From Pseudomonadota bacterium (GTDB taxonomy: Bacteria > Pseudomonadota > Gammaproteobacteria > Steroidobacterales > Steroidobacteraceae): a stretch of DNA of 64,000 nt. The position numbers were made by a program, and so were the translations under genes. Position 1 is the stretch's first letter; the number at the start of each line of letters is the position of its first letter. The stretch covers positions 1-64,000 of the forward strand of contig JAEWAF010000102.1 in NCBI GenBank assembly GCA_023391815.1, in the 5' to 3' direction. Positions 51,807 through 59,363 of the stretch are shown here, piece by piece. The notes under the pieces were generated by a model. That model made no database searches and was not told the origin of the DNA. It saw nothing but the letters and a program-made list of their open reading frames with translations.

Positions 51807-53654
51807 GTGCTCACGGCCGATAAAGTTCTGGTGACGGTAGGAACGCCCTGCTCGATTTCGGCAGTGGGCAGCACGGAGACCTATCGCGCGCGTGTCACGA
51901 ACGCGCCCGAATTCATCGCGCTGGCGGCGTTCGACGCCGGCCTGGTGGACATCGATCCGCAAGCCGACGGCTCGCTGAAATTGCGCTGGGTCAATGGCGA
52001 GAGCACCACGATCGCCGAAATCGAACGTCTGCACGGCCAGCAGCTGCGCGCGTCGCTCGGCATCCGTTATATCGACGAGCTCACCGCCCTGGGCAACGCC
52101 GTCGTCACCGACGTGGCCGCCTCCCTGCCCCATGACTTCGACCGCGGCGGCTTGCGCAAGCTCGCCGGTCTGACCTATCGCGATGTTCGCGATTCGGCGC
52201 TGAAGGACATGTATGGCTTGTTCGACGACGACCCGCGGCTGGGTCCATCGTTACAGGCGCAGTTATTTGCCTACAGTGGCTTGGGCGCACTGGCCGCCCT
52301 CCCGGTGTCGCTGTCCGAGCTGATCCCGAATCCGTATGAGTTCCGGGTGGCCGGCGCGACCGCCTTCCCGGGTCTGGATGCGCACGGTCAGTTGCGACCG
52401 GCCGGCACCGTTACGCCGGAAAACGACAAGCTGCGCGACAAGTTCGCCATGCGCCTGGCGAACTCTCTGTCATCGCACGGCCCGGCGCTGCTCTCGACGA
52501 TGCTTGCGCCGTCGTACTCGCTGAGCAAGTCGCTCAAGCATCCCGAACTGCTCGACACGTTGCGCTCGGCGAGCGGTTACATGCGCGTACCGCAGACTCC
52601 GCTGAACGCCGTCGGCGCGTGCGCGTCCAGCTCGATCGTGTTCGCCGAGTTCGCGCCGCAGATGGTGCTCGACTATCCGGGCTATCAACGGCCGCAACTG
52701 GTGTTGTGGACCGCGGCCGACGCGGCGACTCGTCCGAACTGGCAGATCCTCGACGCCTTCGGTCCGGGCGCGCTGATGACCCGAAGCAAGCTGGACGCGA
52801 TCAACGCCGGCCGCAGCCCGGCGGAACAGCGCTCGATCGCGGACAGCCTCGCGCCGTTCGACATCGATGCCAACGGCACGGTCGTGGGCGAGGGCGGCTC
52901 GGGCCTGATGATCACCACGCTCGATTTCGCCTTGCGTAACTTCCTCGATATCACTTCCATCATCGTCGGCTGGGGCCAGAGCGGCGAAGCGGGCGGCAAG
53001 GCGCACTTCGCGGGGGTCGGTTTCGGGGGCGAGAACGCGCTGATGCACGCGTTGGAGCTGGCCTATCGTGGTCACGGCTATCGCGTGTCCGATTTCCAGT
53101 ATCTGGTCGCGCACGCTACCGGCACGCGCACAAACTCGAAGACCGATCTCACGACGGCGGCGAACGCGCGGGCCGCGGCTGCGGAAAGACAAGGCATCAA
53201 AGGCGCATTGCCGACGGTGGCCGTCGGAACGCCGAAAGCCGTCGGTGACGGTCACACGATGGGCGAAACCGGATTGAAGGCCGTGTCCCAGGCGTTGCAG
53301 TTCCTGCTCGCCAAGCCCGCAGTGGGTGTGCCCACTCTGCGGCATCTCGATCCGGACCTCGGCGCGGCAGCTGAATCGTTCAAGCTGCAATCGGCGCCAG
53401 TGACTGGCAACGCCGACGGTGGCGCGTTGTGCGCGACCCAAGGTTTCGGCGGTTACAACGGCGCCATGGCGCTACGCTCGGCGCATGCCGAAGCGTTCGC
53501 TCGTTACTCGCCGGATCGCAAAGTGCTCGCGGCGTATCTCGAGCGCTGGCCCGAGCTACGCCGTGAACGCGAACAGCGCGAGCGTCAGGCCCGCTTGCGC
53601 CGTCGCAGCGCCATCGAACTGGCGCAACTGCATTGCTGGAAAGGGCTGGACTAG
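51807..53654 (+). CDS. stand-alone beta-ketoacyl synthase
   Basis: This 615-residue protein carries a full condensing triad: Cys272 in NAVGACASSS, His436 in VAHATGTRTNSKTD and His483 in PKAVGDGHTMGETGLKA, with Lys477. The KS signature FDIDANGTVVGEGGSGLMI is also present. It is longer than FabF/FabB (about 410) because of an extra ~170-residue N-terminal part without clear family and a basic helical tail (RREREQRERQARLRRRSAIE). No acyl carrier protein, ketoreductase or dehydratase lies next to it. It could be an initiation or specialised fatty acid/polyketide enzyme. The start is GTG. Confidence 0.85.
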   Translation: MLTADKVLVTVGTPCSISAVGSTETYRARVTNAPEFIALAAFDAGLVDIDPQADGSLKLRWVNGESTTIAEIERLHGQQLRASLGIRYIDELTALGNAVVTDVAASLPHDFDRGGLRKLAGLTYRDVRDSALKDMYGLFDDDPRLGPSLQAQLFAYSGLGALAALPVSLSELIPNPYEFRVAGATAFPGLDAHGQLRPAGTVTPENDKLRDKFAMRLANSLSSHGPALLSTMLAPSYSLSKSLKHPELLDTLRSASGYMRVPQTPLNAVGACASSSIVFAEFAPQMVLDYPGYQRPQLVLWTAADAATRPNWQILDAFGPGALMTRSKLDAINAGRSPAEQRSIADSLAPFDIDANGTVVGEGGSGLMITTLDFALRNFLDITSIIVGWGQSGEAGGKAHFAGVGFGGENALMHALELAYRGHGYRVSDFQYLVAHATGTRTNSKTDLTTAANARAAAAERQGIKGALPTVAVGTPKAVGDGHTMGETGLKAVSQALQFLLAKPAVGVPTLRHLDPDLGAAAESFKLQSAPVTGNADGGALCATQGFGGYNGAMALRSAHAEAFARYSPDRKVLAAYLERWPELRREREQRERQARLRRRSAIELAQLHCWKGLD

Positions 53655-53679
53655 GATCGAAAGCCGGCCGCTTTCGATC
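53655..53679. terminator. bidirectional hairpin between ketosynthase and secreted-protein genes
   Basis: GATCGAAAGC (53655-53664) and GCTTTCGATC (53670-53679) form a perfect 10-bp stem with a 5-base loop, starting on the base after the ketosynthase stop. Convergent genes flank it. No T-run is present on either side. Confidence 0.55.
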
Positions 53680-53688
53680 GGCACCCCG

Positions 53689-54066
53689 CTAGCCGGCCTT
53701 CTTGCCGGTGAAGGTACCTTCGCCCAGCTCGCCGAGCTTGACGGTGCCCTTCATGCTCGCGCCCTCGACCGTGCCGGTGTAGCTCACCGCCAGATCCGTG
53801 CCCTGCGCGTTCACCTGAAAGCTGATCGAAATGTCGTTGCCCTTCACCGTGCCGGTCACCGGCGACTCGCCCAGCATGCCCTTGTAGGTGCCGGTGATCT
53901 TGGTGCCGTCCTGCTTCAGGCTGAAATGCGGAGTGCCGGTGCCGGCCTGAGTCTCGACGGTCATATCCCACTCGCCGGCCACGTTGGCGTCGGCGGCCAT
54001 GCCGACCGTGCTGAACATCACAGTGGCGGCGGACGCGACGAGAAGCATTCTGCGCAGGCTGTTCAT
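53689..54066 (-). CDS. small secreted hypothetical protein
   Basis: The 125-residue product has a signal peptide (LRRMLLVASAATVMFSTVGM, cleavage after AMAA-like MAADA). A compact beta-rich mature domain follows: VAGEWDMTVETQAGTGTPHF, then DGTKITGTYKGMLGESPVTG and AVSYTGTVEGASMKGTV. The repeated 'G-T-Y/V-x-G...I-T-G' strands suggest a small lipocalin-like or antiparallel barrel fold seen in many short unassigned exported proteins. The function is unknown. It is transcribed alone. Confidence 0.75.
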   Translation of the reverse strand: MNSLRRMLLVASAATVMFSTVGMAADANVAGEWDMTVETQAGTGTPHFSLKQDGTKITGTYKGMLGESPVTGTVKGNDISISFQVNAQGTDLAVSYTGTVEGASMKGTVKLGELGEGTFTGKKAG

Positions 54067-54282
54067 GACGATTCCCTGGTGTCGATTAGTGAGGTCCAGG
54101 GGAATTGTCGGCGCTCGCCGTCAACGTGAGCAACCTCGTTGACGTTTCATGACGCTGTTCCGATTCGGCCCGCGCAATGGTGACGCGTTTTGCCCTGCGG
54201 TCCCGTCGTGTATGCAACAATAGCCGCGGATGAACAAAGGGACGAAGGACGTCCACGGTGACAGTGTTTAAATAACGAACTG

Positions 54283-55497
54283 ATGTTCCGCGACTTCCGA
54301 AAAATCTCACCACGCATTTTCTGGCTAGTCTCGCTCGGCGCGCTGGCCGTGCTCTTGGCCGTGGTGGCCGTCCCGCAATGGCTGTCCAAGCAGGCGCGCC
54401 TGGAAGTGCTTCGCTCGCACGTGGCCGAAATTGCGCAGATCGCGGCCAGCGTCGTCGATGGCGACCTGCATCGGCAATTGCTCGAACCGGCCAATTACAC
54501 GCCCGAGCTGTATGAGCGAGTGGTCGCGCCGCTGGTGCGCTTCCATTCCGCGGACCCCGAAATTTTTTACGTCTACACGATGATGGAGCGTGGCGGGAAG
54601 AGCTACTTCGTCGTCGACACCGCGGCCTCCAACAAGCTCAAGACCGCGCGCAAGCTACGACCCTCGGCATACATGGAGCCGTTCGAGAGCATCGATGTCG
54701 AGCCCGATCCGGATTATCTGCAGCGGATCGCGGCCGGCGAGACCTACGTCTACCCGAAGTTTCAGCGCGACGTTTACGGCACGTTCCTGTCCGGCCACAC
54801 GCCTATTTACGACAGCCAGGGCCGTTACAGCGGCTTCGTCGGCGTCGACTTCGACATCAAGTATTACCTGGCGCTGGAATCGAGCTTCCGCGCGATCTTC
54901 TACGGCTCGGTGGCGGGCGCGGTGTTGATCGCGCTACTGATCGGCTACATCGTTTCGCGTTATCACTATCACGTGCAGGATCGGATCGACGAGCAGTACC
55001 GCATTTCGATCCGCGACGAGCTGACCCAGCTGCTGAATCGTCGTGGCGCGCTGAGGTTTGCACGCGAGGCGCTGGCGGCGCGAGCATCGACGTACGCCGT
55101 GATCCTGGTCGATATCGACGACCTGAAAGGGATCAACGATCTGTACGGTCACGCAGCCGGCGACGAGTTCATCATGAAGGTCTCGGACACCATTCGCAGC
55201 AGCGTGCGCGAGAAAGATATCTGTGCGCGCATGGGCGGCGACGAGTTCCTGATCTTCGCCACCGGCTGCGACCTCGACGCGGCGACGGAAATCGCCCGTC
55301 GCATTCTGGGCAAGGTGTATTCGCACGACGGCAACTCCGGCCGCACTCACTTCGGCGTGTCGATCGGAATCTGCGTGGCGCCCGGCGCGGACACGACCTT
55401 CGAATTGTTATATCGCCAGGCGGACGAAGCGCTGTACAAGGCCAAGCAGGCCGGCCGCAATCGATTCGTGATCTTCGACCCGATGGTCGCCGCCTGA
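54283..55497 (+). CDS. Cache-type sensor diguanylate cyclase (GGDEF)
   Basis: The 404-residue protein has two membrane helices (LVSLGALAVLLAVVAVPQWL at about 16 and GSVAGAVLIALLIGYIV at about 210). Between them is a ~170-residue periplasmic Cache-like sensor (FYVYTMMERGGKSYFVVD; YVYPKFQRDVYGTFLSGHTP). Inside the cell is a GGDEF domain with RDELTQLLNRRGALRFAREA, DIDDLKGINDLYGHAAGDEF and active site ARMGGDEFLIFA. An I-site RxxD (REKD) sits five residues before GGDEF. It converts an external small-molecule signal into c-di-GMP. The ligand is unknown. Confidence 0.93.
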   Translation: MFRDFRKISPRIFWLVSLGALAVLLAVVAVPQWLSKQARLEVLRSHVAEIAQIAASVVDGDLHRQLLEPANYTPELYERVVAPLVRFHSADPEIFYVYTMMERGGKSYFVVDTAASNKLKTARKLRPSAYMEPFESIDVEPDPDYLQRIAAGETYVYPKFQRDVYGTFLSGHTPIYDSQGRYSGFVGVDFDIKYYLALESSFRAIFYGSVAGAVLIALLIGYIVSRYHYHVQDRIDEQYRISIRDELTQLLNRRGALRFAREALAARASTYAVILVDIDDLKGINDLYGHAAGDEFIMKVSDTIRSSVREKDICARMGGDEFLIFATGCDLDAATEIARRILGKVYSHDGNSGRTHFGVSIGICVAPGADTTFELLYRQADEALYKAKQAGRNRFVIFDPMVAA

Positions 55498-55513
55498 GGC
55501 GGACGAAATGGGG

Positions 55514-56665
55514 TCAGGAGGCGCCCCGGGCCCGGGTCCGCACCATCAATCGATGCAGCACGTCCCCGAGCTCTTCGACGGTATTCGGCTTGAGCAGCAG
55601 ATCCCGCACGCCGGTCTTCATTGCTGACTCGCGGTCTTTGGCACGTACGTAGCCCGAGGTCATTACGACGGGCACTTCCGGACGTAACTGCAGAACGTGC
55701 GAGGCGAACTCGATGCCCGACATGCTCGGCATCGATAGATCCGTGACCACCGCTTCATAGGCCGCCGGATTGGAACGAAACGCCGCGAGCGCCTCGTTTG
55801 CGTCGGTGAAGCCCGCCACCCGATATCCCAACCGCTGCAACACGCGGCTGATCAGATATACAAGCGACTCTTCGTCATCGACATAGAGAACGCTCTGGCC
55901 TTCGCCACGCGGCACTTGCGAGGCGCGCGTTGGATGCTTGACCGCCGCCTCGTGGAATAGCACAACGTCTTTCGAGGTTTCTTCTTCATTGCCGCTGAAC
56001 GCCAGGATTTGAGTGATGATGCCGGCCGCGCGGGTGCCCGCCCGTTGCACCTCGGCCAGCGACAGCTGCGCCGGATGATCGGCCGGCAGATCTTCCGCCG
56101 CGAGCCGGGCATTGCCACAGATCGCGAGCAGGATGTTGTTGAAGTCATGCGCGATCCCGCCAGCCATGGCCGCGAGCGCGCGACTCTTCTCCAACAGCTC
56201 GCGATCGCGCTCGGCCTGCAAGCGTGCCGTCACGTCACTTGCGAATGCGATGACGCCTTCGTCGGCAGTGCCGCGATCCACCAGCGCCAGATGCCAGTGA
56301 CATTGCATGTGACCGCCATCTTTGCGCCGCGTTTCGAGCACTACGCCTTCCGGATATTCGATCCCCGAAAGTAACTTCGGACAGACCTCGTCGATGATGG
56401 GGAGGCTGGCAGGCGTGGCCACCAGGTCATGAATGTGACGGCCGATCGCTTCGGCTTCGGTGTATCCAAACGTGGCGGCCGCAGCGGGATTCCAGGCGCG
56501 CACGATATGGTGGGTGTCCCAGACAATACATGCGAGCGGCGCGCGATCGAGGTACAGCTGCAATCGTTTGTTGATTGCCTGCAGCTGCCGCACGGCGCCG
56601 TCCGCGTCTGAATTGTTACGATTCGCAGGCCGGCGTTTCCGCCACCACTGCGCCAACCCGAACAT
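55514..56665 (-). CDS. PAS - H-box - receiver protein lacking the HATPase domain
   Basis: The 383-residue protein starts with a coiled linker and PAS domain (about 40-145: APLACIVWDTHHIVRAWNPA). A HisKA-like H-box with H173 in AGGIAHDFNNILLAICGNAR follows, and a receiver (about 257-375) with the acidic pair D263-D264, phosphoacceptor Asp309 in VVTDLSMPSMSG and Lys near 349 (LLLKPNT). The ATP-binding domain that should lie between H-box and receiver is absent: only about 30 residues remain (GNEEETSKDVVLFHEAAVKH). It therefore cannot self-phosphorylate and may relay phosphate or be a decayed hybrid kinase. Confidence 0.87.
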   Translation of the reverse strand: MFGLAQWWRKRRPANRNNSDADGAVRQLQAINKRLQLYLDRAPLACIVWDTHHIVRAWNPAAAATFGYTEAEAIGRHIHDLVATPASLPIIDEVCPKLLSGIEYPEGVVLETRRKDGGHMQCHWHLALVDRGTADEGVIAFASDVTARLQAERDRELLEKSRALAAMAGGIAHDFNNILLAICGNARLAAEDLPADHPAQLSLAEVQRAGTRAAGIITQILAFSGNEEETSKDVVLFHEAAVKHPTRASQVPRGEGQSVLYVDDEESLVYLISRVLQRLGYRVAGFTDANEALAAFRSNPAAYEAVVTDLSMPSMSGIEFASHVLQLRPEVPVVMTSGYVRAKDRESAMKTGVRDLLLKPNTVEELGDVLHRLMVRTRARGAS

Positions 56666-56870
56666 AACGCCCCGCTGAAAGTAGGTTACTTATCGCGTCT
56701 GCGCTGGACGCGGCTCTTTCTTGTTCCCCTACCGGCAACGTATCACAGCGGATGCGCCGGGCGCGTTGAGCAACTCTCCCGGCTATCGCTTAAGAGAATG
56801 GAGTAAGCACCCCGGGCCAGGGCGCCTGAGTTATCAACTCTCGATTACAAATATTCCAGTAAATCGGGAT

Positions 56871-57752
56871 TCAGATATTCCAGCGCTCGCGGCACAACGC
56901 AAGGAACCTGGCGCCAGCTTGCGACAATGGCTGATGACGAAGGTGATAGACACCCACCTGTCGCTCGATACTGGAGAACGGCAGGCCTTCGATGTGTTCG
57001 AGCTCGGGCGGCAACTCAGTCACCAGGTTGGAGACATAAGTCACGGCCTTGCCTTCGGCGACCAGCGCCAGTCGCAATTCCATATGACTCACTTCCCATA
57101 CCGACGCGAACGCATTGCGCAGCCGATCGCCGCTGGGACGGCGGGCCGCCTCGTCGAGATAAGAAGTCACCAGAGGCAAGGTGCGCAGCGTGGCTTGCGG
57201 ATCGCGCCTGAGCGCGTCGCGACTGGGATGATCGCGGGCGATCATCAAACGGCGCGTCTCGGCGAAGCAGGAGTACACGGTGAAATAATCGGGCATCGTG
57301 TGCTGCAACGGGCCGAAGCCGACTTCCCAGCGGCCATCGGACACGCCGTGCACGATCTCGCGACTGGGCGCGACGGTCACTTTGAAGCGAGTCAGCGGAT
57401 TGCGCTCCGAAAACTCACGCAATAGCGCGATCCCGAAACGCGCATTGGTGGCGGGCGACAGCGCCAGGGACAAAGTGGACAACGCACCGGTCTTGATCTG
57501 CGCAATGTCCGCTAATGTCTCGCGCTCCTCGTTCAGCACCGTCTCCGCATAACGCAGCAGGCGAATGCCCGCTTCGGTCAATTGAGGCGGATTGCCTCGA
57601 CGTAACAACACCGCGCCGAGCCGATGCTCGAGGTTGGCGATGGCCTGGCTCACCGCCGATTGGGATAAGTTCAATCGTTCAGCGGCGCGACTGAAGCCAC
57701 CGGCCTCCACCACGGCATGAAAACAACGGACTTCATTACGCTCGATCTGCAT
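56871..57752 (-). CDS. LysR-family transcriptional regulator
   Basis: The 293-residue protein has an N-terminal HTH (GGFSRAAERLNLSQSAVSQA, then IANLEHRLGAVLL) and an effector domain with the usual LSTLSLALSPATNARFG start. It is divergent from the citrate-synthase-family gene with 196 bases between, and likely regulates it. The final bases carry a short direct repeat, ATATTCCAG, also found just downstream of the stop. Confidence 0.92.
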   Translation of the reverse strand: MQIERNEVRCFHAVVEAGGFSRAAERLNLSQSAVSQAIANLEHRLGAVLLRRGNPPQLTEAGIRLLRYAETVLNEERETLADIAQIKTGALSTLSLALSPATNARFGIALLREFSERNPLTRFKVTVAPSREIVHGVSDGRWEVGFGPLQHTMPDYFTVYSCFAETRRLMIARDHPSRDALRRDPQATLRTLPLVTSYLDEAARRPSGDRLRNAFASVWEVSHMELRLALVAEGKAVTYVSNLVTELPPELEHIEGLPFSSIERQVGVYHLRHQPLSQAGARFLALCRERWNI

Positions 57753-57948
57753 GTGGTCAATTTTCGCGCAGCAGTCGCGACGACTGCAAATTCGTGAACA
57801 ACAGCGCCGGTTTCAGCGAGGGCGATAAGAGTATCGCGGTGGCCGATACGATCACAGCGGCTGATAAACGCATCGTTTCCGGGGCGTCGTGAAGCGCAGC
57901 CGGCAGGCGTAGCTTGAACAGTCATCGAGTCGCGAGGGGAGATGCGTC

Positions 57949-59082
57949 ATGGGCGAGTCCTTGCAACACGTTCACAAGGGTCTGGACGGCGTGATCGTCG
58001 ATACCACCTCGGTATCGCTCGTGGACGGCGAAGCGGGGCGTCTTTACTACCGTGGCTACGCCGTCGAGGAGCTGGCGCGTAAACGCTTCGCCGAAGTGAT
58101 GCACCTGATCGTGTTCGGCACCCTCCCGGACGCCGATCGGCTGCAGGAAGTCGAAGAGTACTTGTGGGTCGCGGGCCGCCTGCCGCCGGAGCTCGCCGCA
58201 TCGCTGAGACAAATTGCACGACATGGCGAGCATCCGATGGCGACGTTGCAGTCGATCACGTCGCTGCTCGCGTTGGAACCGCCCGCCATCAGCCTGGGTC
58301 GCTCGCAGCAGGAAGAAGAGGCGCTCATCATCGCCGCTCGCATTCCGGCCGCGATCGCCACGATTCACGCGGCGCTACAGGATCATCCCGAGCATCCCTA
58401 TCCAGCATCGCGTCGTTACGGCGAGCGTTACCTGCAACTGTTGCATGGGCGTCAGCCGTCATCGATCGAAGTGTCCGCCTTCGAAAGCGCGCAGATCTTG
58501 CAGCTCGACCATGGGTTCAACGCCAGCACGTTCACCGCGCGCGTGGTCGCTTCGACACTCGCCCCGGCGAGTTCGGCCCTCGCGGCCGCCATGGGCGCGC
58601 TATACGGACCGCTGCATGGTGCCGCCGATCAGCAGGCGCTCGAGATGGCGATCGAAGTCGGCGAGCCTGAACGCGCGCGCCAATTCGTGGCGCATTGCCT
58701 TGCAACCGGTCGCAAGGTGATGGGCATGGGCCATCGCGAGTATCGCGTGGTCGATCCTCGCTCACGCCTGATCCGGGCGTTGGCTCAGCAGGTCGCGCAT
58801 CGGCCCGAACACATCAAGCTGCTGGATGTGCTGAGCGCCGTCGATGAAGCCTTCATCGAGCAAACTCGTGAGAAACGCCGCACGCTGCGCGCCAACCTGG
58901 AGTTCTACAAAGGTGTCGTCTATCTGGGGCTGGGCATTCCGAAGGAGTTTTTCACCGCCAGCTTCGCCGCCGCGCGCGTGTTCGGGTGGATCGCGCATGT
59001 GATGGAACAGCGACAGGACAATCGCATCATCCGACCCGCCGCGCATTATGTCGGGCCTGCGCCACGTGCGTTGACGCAATAA
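57949..59082 (+). CDS. citrate/2-methylcitrate synthase family protein with Asp-to-Glu change
   Basis: The family condenses acetyl-CoA or propionyl-CoA with oxaloacetate. The 377-residue protein has the family's His residues: H188 (LDHGFNAS), H223 (GPLHGAADQQ) and H262 (MGMGHREYRVVDPR). The catalytic Asp region, normally N-V-D-F/L-Y-S-G, reads N-L-E318-F-Y-K-G. Glu here would normally lower activity, though some actinobacterial-type members may carry it naturally. It is short for a hexameric bacterial citrate synthase and fits the dimeric group. A second, standard citrate synthase elsewhere in the genome is likely. Confidence 0.85.
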   Translation: MGESLQHVHKGLDGVIVDTTSVSLVDGEAGRLYYRGYAVEELARKRFAEVMHLIVFGTLPDADRLQEVEEYLWVAGRLPPELAASLRQIARHGEHPMATLQSITSLLALEPPAISLGRSQQEEEALIIAARIPAAIATIHAALQDHPEHPYPASRRYGERYLQLLHGRQPSSIEVSAFESAQILQLDHGFNASTFTARVVASTLAPASSALAAAMGALYGPLHGAADQQALEMAIEVGEPERARQFVAHCLATGRKVMGMGHREYRVVDPRSRLIRALAQQVAHRPEHIKLLDVLSAVDEAFIEQTREKRRTLRANLEFYKGVVYLGLGIPKEFFTASFAAARVFGWIAHVMEQRQDNRIIRPAAHYVGPAPRALTQ

Positions 59083-59106
59083 ATGAGCTTATGCACGTCG
59101 GCGCAC

Positions 59107-59136
59107 TTGTCAGGTTACGCGCGGGGTGGCTATAGT
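59107..59136 (+). promoter_or_regulatory. promoter for the ilvB leader
   Basis: TTGTCA (59107-59112), an 18-base spacer and TATAGT (59131-59136) form a good sigma-70 promoter. Transcription would begin near 59143, just before the leader peptide. Confidence 0.7.
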
Positions 59137-59153
59137 GCCGTCACGTGACTTAA

Positions 59154-59255
59154 GTGACTAACCCGCACGTGTCCCATACTTCCTCCCCCATCGCCGTGAT
59201 CGCCACCCTGATCAACGTCGTAGTACCGGTCGTAGCCATCAGTTACGCGCCGTAG
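59154..59255 (+). CDS. branched-chain leader peptide (ivbL-like attenuator)
   Basis: An open frame from GTG 59154 (or the in-frame GTG 59169) to TAG 59253-59255 encodes 33 (or 28) residues. Between 59190 and 59240, 11 of 17 codons are Ile, Val or Leu (4 Ile, 6 Val, 1 Leu). Three of the six Val codons are GTA, which is rare in this GC-rich sequence, so the ribosome should stall readily when charged Val tRNA is low. The peptide ends in Ala-Pro like E. coli IvbL. No clear Shine-Dalgarno is visible. Confidence 0.8.
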   Translation: MTNPHVSHTSSPIAVIATLINVVVPVVAISYAP

Positions 59256-59283
59256 GGGAATTATTAAATTACGAATCTAACGA

Positions 59284-59315
59284 CCCCCGTCGGCGCAAAG
59301 CCGGCGGGGGTTTTT
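59284..59315 (+). terminator. attenuator terminator upstream of ilvB
   Basis: CCCCCGTCGGC (59284-59294) and GCCGGCGGGGG (59300-59310) form an 11-bp stem (one G-U) with a 5-base loop, followed by TTTTT (59311-59315). It lies 28 bases after the leader stop and 49 before the ilvB ATG, as in classical attenuators. Confidence 0.9.
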
Positions 59316-59363
59316 CGTTTCTGACGCCGGCGTTGCCGATGTGGGTTCCTGACAGGAGCCACG

